From Lederbergia graminis (GTDB lineage Bacteria > Bacillota > Bacilli > Bacillales > Bacillaceae_C): a DNA stretch of 64,000 nt. The notes under the pieces are model-generated. The model was not told the origin of the DNA and did not search any database. It worked only from the letters and a program-made list of their open reading frames with translations. A program made the translations under genes and the position numbers. This document shows positions 33,174 to 42,131 of this stretch, one piece after another; the stretch's first letter is position 1; every line of letters begins with the position of its first letter. The stretch lies in assembly GCF_042655485.1 (NCBI RefSeq), contig NZ_JBHSMC010000001.1, positions 434,001 through 498,000 on the forward strand. The letters are read 5' to 3'.

Positions 33174-34751
33174 ATGCTTTTATTAGAAATAAATAATTTA
33201 CAACATTATGTAAAAGATCGCATTTTATTAGACATAGAACAACTTCAAGTTCACTCTGGTGATTGTATCGGATTAGTTGGAAGGAACGGAAGTGGAAAAA
33301 CAACACTACTCGACTTAATTATGAGAGCACAAGATGGTTCCAATTCTATTGTTGTTAAGGCTAGCTATGAATTGTTGCCACAATTAAAGGATACGAATAC
33401 AACGAAAAGTGGAGGCGAAGTAACTCAAGAGTATATTAATCGAGCACTTGCTAACAAAGCTGATTTACTGCTTGCAGATGAGCCAACAACAAACTTAGAT
33501 ACAGAACATATTGAGAAAGTAGAGCATCATTTGAAAAGATGGTCAGGAGCTCTTATCCTTGTTTCTCATGACAGAGCATTTTTAGATGCATTATGTACGA
33601 AGATTTGGGAAATAGAAGAAGGAATAGTAACAGAATATAAAGGGAATTATTCGGATTATGCCAGATTTAAAGAAATGGAACGACAAAAACAAGATAACGC
33701 TTATGAGCAGTATGTAAGAAAGAAGAAACAATTAGAAGAAGCACTTATTCTAAAGGAGCAGAAAGCACAAAGAGCAACGAAAAAACCTAAAAAAACTAGC
33801 CTATCAGAAGCAAAAATAACTGGTGCAAAACCATACTTTGCTAATAAACAGAAAAAACTTAGAAAAGCTGCAAAAGCAATTGAGACTCGCTTAGAGAAAT
33901 TGGAGAAAGTGGAAAAAAGAAAAGATCTTCCAGATGTTAAAATGGCTTTGCCAAATGAAGAGGATTTCAAAGGGCGAACAGTATTACGAGTGAATAATTT
34001 ACATGGTGTTATTGGAAAAAGAGTATTATGGGAAAATGCCAATTTCTCTGTTAAAGGTGGAGATAAATTAGCAATCATTGGGAAAAACGGGAGCGGAAAA
34101 ACTACTTTAATTAAAAAAATAATGAAAGTAGAACCCAATATTTCCATCTCCCCTGCTGTGAAAATTGGATACTTTAGCCAGAATTTAGACATTCTCGATA
34201 ATGACAGAACAATTCTAGATAATGTGCAGTCTAGCTCGCTACAAACAGAATCATTTATTCGAACCGTACTAGCTCGCCTACATTTCTTCAGAGATGAAGT
34301 GTATAAACCTGTTCATGTATTAAGTGGTGGAGAACGTGTAAAAGTAGCCTTTGCAAAATTATTTGTTAGTGATATTAATACATTGATTCTAGATGAGCCA
34401 ACAAATTTTCTTGATATATATGCGGTTGAAGCACTAGAATCACTTCTTCAAGAGTACGAAGGTACTGTTATATTTGTTTCCCACGATCGAAGGTTTATTG
34501 AGTCGATTGCCAATAGAATTTTATCGATTGAGGAACAAGTAATTACCGTTTTTGAAGGAACATATGAAGAGTATAGAAATTACGAACCACAATCCGAACG
34601 TGATATGATGGAGGATCAATTATTATTATTAGAGACTAAAATATCAGACGTTCTTAGCCGCATAAGCATTGAACCATCTGAGGAGCTTGAGCAAGAGTTT
34701 CAACAACTCCTACAAGAAAAACGAACTTTAGAACGAGATAATAGGAAGTAA
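33174..34751 (+). CDS. Antibiotic-resistance ABC-F ribosome protection protein (VmlR/Vga/Msr-like)
   Basis: A 525-residue ABC-F protein with two ATPase domains and no membrane segments. Walker A motifs are at 36-43 (GRNGSGKT) and 303-310 (GKNGSGKT), signatures are KSGGE and LSGGE, and Walker B motifs are LLLADEPTTNLD and LILDEPTNFLD. The inter-domain linker (about 170-260) is long, basic and contains SEAKITGAKPYFANKQKKLRK, typical of the Vga/VmlR/Msr group that enters the ribosomal E site and dislodges lincosamides, streptogramins or pleuromutilins. A C-terminal helical extension is present. The attenuator upstream fits drug-induced expression. The exact resistance profile cannot be inferred. 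Confidence 0.9.
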   Translation: MLLLEINNLQHYVKDRILLDIEQLQVHSGDCIGLVGRNGSGKTTLLDLIMRAQDGSNSIVVKASYELLPQLKDTNTTKSGGEVTQEYINRALANKADLLLADEPTTNLDTEHIEKVEHHLKRWSGALILVSHDRAFLDALCTKIWEIEEGIVTEYKGNYSDYARFKEMERQKQDNAYEQYVRKKKQLEEALILKEQKAQRATKKPKKTSLSEAKITGAKPYFANKQKKLRKAAKAIETRLEKLEKVEKRKDLPDVKMALPNEEDFKGRTVLRVNNLHGVIGKRVLWENANFSVKGGDKLAIIGKNGSGKTTLIKKIMKVEPNISISPAVKIGYFSQNLDILDNDRTILDNVQSSSLQTESFIRTVLARLHFFRDEVYKPVHVLSGGERVKVAFAKLFVSDINTLILDEPTNFLDIYAVEALESLLQEYEGTVIFVSHDRRFIESIANRILSIEEQVITVFEGTYEEYRNYEPQSERDMMEDQLLLLETKISDVLSRISIEPSEELEQEFQQLLQEKRTLERDNRK

Positions 34752-34994
34752 CAAGTAAAGAGTACGTATTGAACAATAAAGTAGTATTCAGATAGATCTT
34801 TAACCAAGAATGTTATAATTTTTTTGGCAAGAGTTCGCTACTTTTCCGAACTTTTGCCTTTTAATTTGTCCAATATGGATCGTTAATCAACTTATTAATT
34901 TTATTACTTTCGGAAAGAGTTTTAATTTACTTTAGGGTAATATAGATATAACCCTATTAACGGAAAATAGACTTATTATTCGGAGGGATTTCCA

Positions 34995-36143
34995 ATAAAG
35001 TACTTTACAGAAGAAGAAAAGTTAACGTTTTTGTCTGACATCATTGCTATAAAATCTGTTAATGAAAACGAAATACAAGTAGCAAATTATTTAAAAGCAT
35101 TATTTGATGAATACGGTATTGAATCTAAAATTGTTCCAGTTACTAAAACTCGTGTAAACCTAGTAGCTGAAATTGGGAGCGGACATCCAGTTATCGGGAT
35201 TTCTGGACATATGGATGTCGTATCTCCTGGTGATGAATCCGAGTGGAGTTCCGATCCTTTCACATTAACAGAACGAGACGGGAAATTATTCGGACGTGGA
35301 ACAAATGACATGAAAGCAGGTTTGTTAAACCTAGCATTAGTGATGATTGAGTTGAAAGAAAATAATGAGTTAAAGAATGGCACAATACGCTTTATGGCAA
35401 CAACTGGTGAAGAAGTCGGTGGCGCGGGGTCTAAAAAATTATATGAAGATGGCTATATGGATGATGTTGAATATCTATGGGTAGCAGAACCTTCTCATGA
35501 CACCATTATTTACGCTCATAAAGGATCACTTAACTTACGCATAACATCTATCGGTGAAGCTGCACACAGTTCTATGCCACACCATGGTTATAATGCAATA
35601 AATCCGTTAATGGCATATTTATTAGAGATGGATGAAAAGTTAAATGGTGATAATCGAAAAAATGAAGTTCTAGATAAACTAGTTATGAGTACAACTATTT
35701 TTAATGCAGGAAACCAGGTAAACTCAATTCCTGAAAAAGCAGTAGCTGAAATAAATGTCCGCACGATTCCAGAGTTTGATAATGAGGAAGTAATTGAGAT
35801 TTTCAGGACAGCTGCAAACAATTACAATAAGGAAGGCTCTAACATAAACATTGAAGTAACGATGTCCTTACCAAGTGTTTTTACTACTGGACAGTCTAAA
35901 ATGGTAACCCTTGCTAAAGAACTCGGTAAAAAGTATTTAGATCTTGATATTTCCATTAAAGGTTCACCAGGAGTGACGGATGCATCAAACCTATTACGAA
36001 ATAAAGATGAAAATTTCCCATTCATGATGTTTGGTCCAGGTGAAACTAAAATGGCTCATAAGACAGATGAATATGTATATAAAGAGTACTACTTTGCTTT
36101 CTTTCATATTTATAAAGAATTGATTCTAGGTTTAACGAAATAA
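34995..36143 (+). CDS. M20-family peptidase/deacylase (ArgE/DapE-like), apparent ATA start
   Basis: An M20 metallopeptidase-type protein. Metal ligands are seen in ISGHMDVV, GRGTNDMKAG, ATTGEEVGG, WVAEPSH and the late GPGETKMAHKTDEY. The bacterial dimerisation domain lies in the middle (SIGEAAHSSMPHHGYNA). The first standard start is TTG 35031, but GGAGGG at 34982-34987 points seven bases downstream to ATA at 34995. The 12 extra residues (KYFTEEEKLTFL) look like a family N-terminus. No ATG, GTG or TTG lies between the upstream stop and that ATA. The enzyme would cleave an N-acyl amino acid or dipeptide; the substrate is unknown. Confidence 0.82.
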   Translation: MKYFTEEEKLTFLSDIIAIKSVNENEIQVANYLKALFDEYGIESKIVPVTKTRVNLVAEIGSGHPVIGISGHMDVVSPGDESEWSSDPFTLTERDGKLFGRGTNDMKAGLLNLALVMIELKENNELKNGTIRFMATTGEEVGGAGSKKLYEDGYMDDVEYLWVAEPSHDTIIYAHKGSLNLRITSIGEAAHSSMPHHGYNAINPLMAYLLEMDEKLNGDNRKNEVLDKLVMSTTIFNAGNQVNSIPEKAVAEINVRTIPEFDNEEVIEIFRTAANNYNKEGSNINIEVTMSLPSVFTTGQSKMVTLAKELGKKYLDLDISIKGSPGVTDASNLLRNKDENFPFMMFGPGETKMAHKTDEYVYKEYYFAFFHIYKELILGLTK

Positions 36144-36188
36144 TACGAGATCTAACTCTTTAATCTCCCTCATACTTGATATTAATTG

Positions 36189-36218
36189 AAAAGAGCAGGT
36201 TTTCCTTCCTGCTCTTTT
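36189..36218. terminator. Bidirectional terminator
   Basis: Perfect hairpin AAAAGAGCAGG / CCTGCTCTTTT between convergent genes, with A and T flanks. Confidence 0.9.
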
Positions 36219-37071
36219 ATTTGTAATAAATAAATCTCTCTCCCGGTACCATCATATGAAACTTTTGGTTCGGGTATTGATGGAAAATATAATCCACAAA
36301 ATACGCTGGGTTTTCACGATTATTAGCAAACATATCGTAATGGACAGGTAAAATCATATCAGCACCTATTGTTACACCAAAATCTACTGCATCACGATAA
36401 TTCATATTTCCGACTATCCATCGACTAGTCCGAAAATAATCTTGGCCATTAATTGGTAAGATTGCTATATGCGGACGATAACTCTTAATATCTGAAATGA
36501 GCTCATCTGTTACAACGGAATCACCACAATTAAAGACTGTCACTCCATTTACTTCGATGATGAAACCTAAATATCTATCATTACCATTATCATCTCTTTC
36601 ATAATTGGTATGAGCAGCAGATATAGGTGTAATTTCGAAGCCTTTTATTCGAAATTTTTCTTTAGCCTTCGCTCCAATAATCTGTTTTGAAGAAATATTC
36701 TTTTTTTCTAATACATGTACATCTGGTACAGGCAGTGCAAAGTATGTATGTGATGAATGTTGGGCTATCGGAATAATCGTTTCAAGATCCAGATGATCAT
36801 CATGTGAATGAGTAATTAATATACCACTGGCATCCGTTAATTGTTCTGGTGTTAATGGCGGTTCAAAACCTCTTTTAAACTCTGTATTCGGGCTTCTTTC
36901 CTCAATGGAGAAAGTTAAATATGGATCAATCACAATATATCCATCTTGATTCCCCCCTTTTATGATGACACCTGACTGTCCTAAATGCCAGACAGCTACG
37001 CTACCAAAAGGCATATCTGTCATCTGTATTTCTTTCAACAATTCTTCCCCACTCTTATATGTTGGTCTCAT
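36217..37071 (-). CDS. MBL-fold hydrolase (UlaG-like)
   Basis: About 284 residues of the metallo-beta-lactamase fold, with the metal motif ILITHSHDDHLD, the later His in SAAHTNYER, the Asp in FNCGDSV and the His in LPVHYDMF. The long N-terminal part and IDPYLTF resemble UlaG-type lactonases (L-ascorbate 6-phosphate). No other ascorbate genes are nearby, so the substrate is open. ATG 37071 has GAGAGGGG upstream. The stop codon lies inside the shared terminator stem. Confidence 0.82.
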   Translation of the reverse strand: MRPTYKSGEELLKEIQMTDMPFGSVAVWHLGQSGVIIKGGNQDGYIVIDPYLTFSIEERSPNTEFKRGFEPPLTPEQLTDASGILITHSHDDHLDLETIIPIAQHSSHTYFALPVPDVHVLEKKNISSKQIIGAKAKEKFRIKGFEITPISAAHTNYERDDNGNDRYLGFIIEVNGVTVFNCGDSVVTDELISDIKSYRPHIAILPINGQDYFRTSRWIVGNMNYRDAVDFGVTIGADMILPVHYDMFANNRENPAYFVDYIFHQYPNQKFHMMVPGERFIYYK

Positions 37072-37195
37072 CTTACAAAACCCCTCTCTCCTTTTCATTA
37101 TGGACAACTAATTACCCTTACGTACTTACTCCCATATAAGTTTCATCCTAAACTAAATAAAATATTAATAATCGCCTATTGTTTTCAATTTCACA

Positions 37196-37216
37196 ATAGT
37201 GTACGATATACACTAT
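37196..37216. promoter_or_regulatory. PadR-type operator
   Basis: Perfect inverted repeat ATAGTGTA-N5-TACACTAT, 20 bp before the padR start codon. It is different in sequence from the sites of the first PadR operon. Confidence 0.7.
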
Positions 37217-37235
37217 AAGAAAATGAGGTGTATGT

Positions 37236-37568
37236 ATGAGTGATTTATTAACTTCATTAACGACAGAATTAAGACGTGGTTCCCTAACCTTGGCTGTATT
37301 AAGTCAATTGGATACTCCACAGTACGGATATTCCTTAGTACAACGCTTAGAGAAATCTGGTATTGCCATTGATCAAAGTACACTTTATCCGTTATTAAGG
37401 AGACTAGAAAAACAAAATTTAGTTACAAGTAGCTGGGATACGTCGGAAAGTAGACCAAGGAAATATTATGTCATTAGTGAATATGGGACAGAAATTTTTC
37501 AAGATTTAAAAAAGGAATGGGAAAAAATGTCCGAGGAATTACAGCAATTATTGAAAGGAGATGATTAG
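37236..37568 (+). CDS. PadR-family transcriptional regulator (second copy)
   Basis: A 110-residue PadR winged helix (GSLTLAVLSQLDTPQYGYSLVQRLEKSG; IDQSTLYPLLRRLEKQNLV; SRPRKYYVISEYG). It precedes a HAAS protein gene by three bases. A perfect palindrome directly upstream suggests autorepression. It is only moderately similar to the PadR encoded at 30690-31013, so the two modules are not recent duplicates. Confidence 0.9.
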   Translation: MSDLLTSLTTELRRGSLTLAVLSQLDTPQYGYSLVQRLEKSGIAIDQSTLYPLLRRLEKQNLVTSSWDTSESRPRKYYVISEYGTEIFQDLKKEWEKMSEELQQLLKGDD

Positions 37569-37571
37569 TAG

Positions 37572-38572
37572 ATGATTGAACAATATGTATTTGAAGTAAC
37601 GAGAAGACTACCAGAAAAAAATCGCGATGATATAACATTAGAACTGCAATCAACGATTGAAGACATGTTGCCAGACAATTACGAGGAAAAGGATATTATT
37701 CATGTATTAGAAAAGCTCGGTGACCCAATTACATTAGCAAACAAATATCGCGAACGCCCTGCATATTTAATCGGTCCTGGTTTTTATGACTTGTATATTC
37801 ATACACTAAAAATGATATTACCTATTGCTGCTATATTAAGTGTAATTACTCTTATTGCGACGGAGATTATCCAAAATACCGATTTAAGTGCTTTTCCCTT
37901 AATTATTACGATATTTGGAAAAGCTATTTGGACATTGATTACCACGATTATACATGTTTTTTCTGGGTTACACTTGTCTTCTTCATATTAGAAAGAGCTG
38001 GTGTGTCAACTGAAAGAATGACCATAACAGGTGAAAAGTGGAAACCTGAAGACTTAAAAAATCGAATCATTGTTCCTAAGAAAAAGAGAATTTCCAAAGG
38101 TGAAGTATTTACTGGCTTTATTTGGACTGGAATTTGGGCAACGATCTATTTTAATGCCATTCATATTATTGGTGTGTATGAAAAGTTAGATAATGATAAA
38201 GGACTTCAGTTAGTAGCACCAATTTTTCAGCAGGATGTGTTACTAACTTACTGGCCAGTTATTATTACACTAATCCTTTTAGAAGTTGCATTTAATATAT
38301 ATAAATGGGTATGTGGACAATGGACAATGAAACTAGCAATAATGAATTCTATTTTCCATCTCCTTTATACAACATTATTTATTATCATCATTAGTAATAG
38401 TGAGCTTATACATCCTTCCTTTATCACATATATGAGTACTTTAATGGATGTATCAACAGCTACAATTAATAGTGGCATTACATGGGTTATTGTCATTACC
38501 GTTGCAACTGTTATTATCACTACCATTGTTTCTATATACGAAGGATTTAAAAAAGCAAAAATCACATCATGA
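37572..38572 (+). pseudogene. HAAS-domain membrane protein gene with a one-base frameshift
   Basis: Two overlapping frames together encode one HAAS protein of about 330 residues. The first (37572-37991) has the HAAS domain (ELQSTIEDMLPDNYEEKDIIHVLEKLGDP) and two helices, then leaves its frame at a T6 run (37957-37962). The second (to 38572) continues with FWVTLVFFILERAG and four more helices. Restoring one T (T7) joins them as IIHVFFWVTLVFF. So one base is missing in a homopolymer: a true mutation, a sequencing error or, less likely, a slippage site. Without correction the product loses its last two thirds. The partner PadR gene is intact. Confidence 0.8.
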
Positions 38573-38577
38573 TTTTC

Positions 38578-38614
38578 AAAGAAAGCAGTGACGTTAAGCG
38601 CCACTGCTTTCTTT
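38578..38614. terminator. Hairpin terminator between convergent genes
   Basis: AAAGAAAGCAGTG / CACTGCTTTCTTT, 13 bp, with an 11-base loop. Confidence 0.8.
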
Positions 38615-38775
38615 CTGCAATTTCAATTCATTTTTTGTTTTTCCAACCAATTTTAAGTCTCCAAAAGTCCTATTTTATAAGGAGTCTTCGATATTACCCT
38701 AACTTCTGTTTCGTACTTCTCTCCACTTAAAATGTCAGAGGTCTGTTAAATACATCATTTCCAAGATTTTTCTTG

Positions 38776-39726
38776 TTAAGATATAATAATTTCCTTCTCC
38801 TGTTGGTTTAGCATTTCTATATGGTGATTCACTTCATCTTTTTTCCTCATAAGTTGATCCATTACACGGCGCACGTCTTGTAATACACCATTTAGTTTCC
38901 CCTTCGCTTCTGTAATGCGCGAATGAACTGCCCAATCCGAGAAAATATTATCGAAAAACACATCTGTAAAGGTAAAAATATCTTTTTGGTTTACTTTAAA
39001 AGATTCTGTTGCAAAGTTTTGTATATCCATTAATTCGGTTTCAAAATGACGTAATGCACGTTGAGCTCGATGTATAAGATCGTCTGAACTATTGACCTCT
39101 GAGTACTTCAGAGCAGAAACAAGCATCCCTCCACCTAAAAATGTATCCCATGTTGACAATCCTTCAGCATTATTTAATTTATCAATCGCTGCGTCTATAG
39201 TACGTATTGCTTTATGACCGGCATCCCTTGCTTCATCAATTTCTCTAAGCATAGAACGAAGAGTTACACGCTCATCTGCAATCTTCTGTAATGTTTTTGA
39301 GGCAATTGTATCATGTTGTCTTAGCCATGTTTCCTTTTCCTTTAAGAAATCAGCCCAATCTTCATCAATAAATTGATAATCAGGGTTCTGATATGCTTTG
39401 CGTAGACGGTCTGTTTCTGCTTTTAAATCTATTAATGTCTTCTCCGCTTCATTGTATTTTAACTCTGCTTCTGCTGCTTCTGCCATCTCTTTTTCCATCT
39501 TTTCATCCCATTTACCAGTCCAGTTATTAATCAGATTAGAGAAAGAGAATTTACCAAGCTTCGCAATATCTTGCTGCTCTTTCGTTAATTGTGCACGTAG
39601 TCTATCTCGAGTAGCTGTTGCTTCTTTTAGTTGTTGTTCAGCGCTTTCTAAGCGTCGTTTTATTCTATTCCGTTCATTGATTTTCATCGTCAGTTCCATT
39701 TGTCTTTCTTGCAGCTGTTGTTTCAT
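38776..39726 (-). CDS. Coiled-coil protein of unknown function
   Basis: About 316 residues, almost wholly helical and charged. Coiled-coil heptads are strong at about 3-50 and 80-110 and again at 285-316. A small central glycine patch (STWDTFLGGGMLVSALKYS, near 205) could be a membrane-touching or hinge segment. There is no signal peptide. It resembles uncharacterised Bacillus coiled-coil proteins, and I cannot name a family. It stands alone, transcribed towards the HAAS pseudogene. Confidence 0.6.
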   Translation of the reverse strand: MKQQLQERQMELTMKINERNRIKRRLESAEQQLKEATATRDRLRAQLTKEQQDIAKLGKFSFSNLINNWTGKWDEKMEKEMAEAAEAELKYNEAEKTLIDLKAETDRLRKAYQNPDYQFIDEDWADFLKEKETWLRQHDTIASKTLQKIADERVTLRSMLREIDEARDAGHKAIRTIDAAIDKLNNAEGLSTWDTFLGGGMLVSALKYSEVNSSDDLIHRAQRALRHFETELMDIQNFATESFKVNQKDIFTFTDVFFDNIFSDWAVHSRITEAKGKLNGVLQDVRRVMDQLMRKKDEVNHHIEMLNQQEKEIIIS

Positions 39727-39876
39727 TAACAATTTCCCCCTCTTAATTAAATACGGACCAAAACAAACATAGTTTCACATTTAAGTCATTTTATAAATCA
39801 CAATCGATTTTAATATTAGTTTCATGTTGGAGAAATAAGGGAATCAAAGTAGAAAATAGAGAAAGGAGATAGTAAA

Positions 39877-40812
39877 GTGACTCCAACAAATTGGCAATGG
39901 TATCAATTATCGAAAAATAATGATAGCACTTTGAAAGAAATTAAAACAGAAATAAATGATGTACAATTTGATAAATGGACAAAGGAACTTCATCAAAATA
40001 ATTCTAATTTGTTAAAACTCATGTTGACTGAAAATGGAGAAAAACTAATGTATGGCTCCCTTATTTATAAACAAGATTTTGAAAAAGAATCCGAGAAGAA
40101 AATTTGCCATTTTTATGTAACAGAAAATTTACTCGTTATGATAGATTTAGATTTTTCCATATTAAAACATAATAATATAGAAATGCTGGAACAGCAAATC
40201 GATCAGAGTCAAAATGCGATAGATGGTTTTCTACTTATACTTGGAGAACTTTTAAATGAATTACTAATTTCGATTGATGAATTTGAAGTAAAACTAGAAA
40301 AGCTGATTTGGAATGTTCGTAAAAACAATAACTCCCATATACTTGATAAAATTTATGAAGTACGTCATCAGCTATTTGTAATGAATAACTTATTAATACC
40401 TATTAAAGAATTAGAGATGGGTATGAATGAATTATACCTTAATGAAGTAAGTAGCGATGAAAATTTCCATCGTACATGTAAACGTATTGATAGAGCAATT
40501 TCGTTATTAAATGGGTATGAAGATCAAATTGATTCAATCATTAATTTAGAAGAAGTTATCTCTTCTCACCGCGGAAATGAAATAATGAAAACATTGACAG
40601 TTATCACTACATTATTTACACCCGTTACAGTTTTTGGAGCATTGTGGGGGATGAATTTTAAACATATACCAGAACTTAAATGGCAGTATGGATATGGGGT
40701 AGCACTTATCGTAATCATAATCTCAACACTTATGCTATATGCGTATTTAAGACTAAAAGGTTGGACTGGTGATCTTTTAAAAGGTAATAAAAAAGGTTCT
40801 CTTTTTAAATAA
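39877..40812 (+). CDS. CorA-like magnesium/divalent cation channel
   Basis: A 311-residue CorA-family protein: an N-terminal cytosolic alpha/beta domain, a long stalk helix, and two C-terminal membrane helices (about 240-258 and 270-290). The selectivity motif Gly-Met-Asn is present at 258-260 (LWGMNF). The basic tail (LKGNKKGSLFK) is usual. The family forms pentameric Mg2+ channels. The N-terminal domain is diverged from E. coli CorA, closer to the YfjQ group of bacilli. AAAGGAG precedes the GTG start. Confidence 0.85.
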   Translation: MTPTNWQWYQLSKNNDSTLKEIKTEINDVQFDKWTKELHQNNSNLLKLMLTENGEKLMYGSLIYKQDFEKESEKKICHFYVTENLLVMIDLDFSILKHNNIEMLEQQIDQSQNAIDGFLLILGELLNELLISIDEFEVKLEKLIWNVRKNNNSHILDKIYEVRHQLFVMNNLLIPIKELEMGMNELYLNEVSSDENFHRTCKRIDRAISLLNGYEDQIDSIINLEEVISSHRGNEIMKTLTVITTLFTPVTVFGALWGMNFKHIPELKWQYGYGVALIVIIISTLMLYAYLRLKGWTGDLLKGNKKGSLFK

Positions 40813-40815
40813 AAA

Positions 40816-41002
40816 GCTCTGTTAAACTCTGTTGTTGATTTTCGCTCCTGTACACTCGCTTTCCGCGGGCACGGCCTCAGCTAACTTGGCAAAGAAAACC
40901 GCTTTGCCAAGTGGATCTTCGGCTCGTGCTGTTCCCGCAGGAGTCTCGTGTACATCCACTACAATCAACTAAGTTGTTAACAACAATGAACTTTAACAGA
41001 GC
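40816..41002. repeat. Structured repeat element with 11-bp terminal inverted repeats
   Basis: A 187-bp element bounded by GCTCTGTTAAA and TTTAACAGAGC, a perfect inverted repeat. Its interior is much richer in G+C than the neighbourhood and holds further inverted pairs (TCCTGTACACTCGC / AGTCTCGTGTACA; CTTGGCAAAG / CTTTGCCAAG; CCGCGGGC / CCCGCAGG). Elements with the core CTCGCTTTCCGCGGGC are interspersed in many Bacillaceae genomes. It contains no transposase, so it would be a non-autonomous MITE-like or RNA-forming repeat. Confidence 0.75.
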
Positions 41003-41092
41003 CAAATAAAACGGAGAAGGTATATTAGAATCATATGTAGAAATTAGTATAGAGAATGAATCCAAATTGAATGAAGTGAGGTATTTTAAAAT

Positions 41093-42046
41093 TTGAGTAG
41101 TATTACAAAAATAAAACTGTCACAGGATGACATAAACAAAATCACCAAGAAAGCATTTAATCAAAATATACTATCGTTGAAAGAATTAACTGGTGGTTTT
41201 TATAATAGTGCCTACGATATCCTCCTGGAAGATGGCTTGCAAATGGTACTAAAGGTCGCACCAAATCGAGATATTAAAGTGCTACGATGTGAAAGAAACA
41301 TCATGAGGACAGAAGTGGAAGTTCTACAATTAATAAGAAGTTGTACAAATGTTCCCGTTCCAGACGTCCTTTATGTTGATCAGGAGTATAAATATTTCTT
41401 CATGGAATATATCCAAGGTACACCGTTAGACGAATTACACCCACATCTCAACAGCGAACAATTTTATACAATAAGTAAGCAATTAGGAACCTATACAAAG
41501 CAAATCAATTCGATTACCTCCGATGTGTTCGGGCAAACGTTTTCCAAACAGCAAAGATATAACACTTGGTCCGCAGCATATATTGCTATGATTGAGGAAA
41601 TTATCTTAGATGCTAACGATGCCAAAATCAATCTACCAATAAGTGCCGAGGAGCTAAAAAATATCGTTGTTGATAAATCTCCAATTCTTGATACGATAGG
41701 AACTCCTCGTCTGGTCCACCGAGATCTTTGGTGGGGAAATATTTTCATAGATTCAGAGACACTTACCATTACAGGAATCACTGATTTTGAAAGATCACTT
41801 TTTGGAGATCCTTTAATGGACATTGTATTTGGCTTTGCTAAAGATAATGAGGGCTTCAAAAAAGGACTGGGCAGAAATAGTGCATTCTCAAAAGATGAAG
41901 AGTGTTTATTAAGTCTCTATCAAATTTACTTTGTCTTGTTAATTATACTTGAAGGTCACTACCGTCAATTAAAAGATAATGAACAAAACGAACAACATGC
42001 ACAACAAGTATTAATAGAGGAAATACAAAAACTGAAAAATTTATAG
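41093..42046 (+). CDS. Aminoglycoside phosphotransferase-fold kinase
   Basis: A 317-residue APH-fold protein. The catalytic loop reads LVHRDLWWGNIF (Brenner-type HxDxxxxN) and the metal site ITDFERSLFGDPLMD. The N-terminal lobe has the usual Lys (MVLKVAPN) and Glu. Many such proteins phosphorylate small molecules other than antibiotics (choline, fructosamine, methylthioribose), so resistance should not be assumed. TTG 41093 start. It lies directly after the repeat element. Confidence 0.78.
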   Translation: MSSITKIKLSQDDINKITKKAFNQNILSLKELTGGFYNSAYDILLEDGLQMVLKVAPNRDIKVLRCERNIMRTEVEVLQLIRSCTNVPVPDVLYVDQEYKYFFMEYIQGTPLDELHPHLNSEQFYTISKQLGTYTKQINSITSDVFGQTFSKQQRYNTWSAAYIAMIEEIILDANDAKINLPISAEELKNIVVDKSPILDTIGTPRLVHRDLWWGNIFIDSETLTITGITDFERSLFGDPLMDIVFGFAKDNEGFKKGLGRNSAFSKDEECLLSLYQIYFVLLIILEGHYRQLKDNEQNEQHAQQVLIEEIQKLKNL

Positions 42047-42090
42047 TTTATGAGGTTTAAAACTGAATAAAATTTACTGTTCATCAAAAT

Positions 42091-42130
42091 AACATCCATG
42101 CTATCGTATCCCAATAGCATGGATGTTTTC
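42091..42130. terminator. Bidirectional terminator
   Basis: Perfect 14-bp hairpin AACATCCATGCTAT / ATAGCATGGATGTT followed by TTCTTTAG. Confidence 0.9.
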
Positions 42131-42131
42131 T

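Noticed and set aside
37928..38572. Separate membrane-protein gene starting at 37928
   Set aside because: Its start lies inside the preceding ORF, without ribosome binding site, and its sequence continues the HAAS protein after a one-base shift.
40877..41065. 62-codon ORF inside the repeat element
   Set aside because: It exists only because of the G+C-rich hairpin sequence; no ribosome binding site or protein-like composition.
41093..42046. Calling the APH-fold protein an aminoglycoside resistance gene
   Set aside because: The fold covers many small-molecule kinases; the sequence has only the general catalytic motifs.
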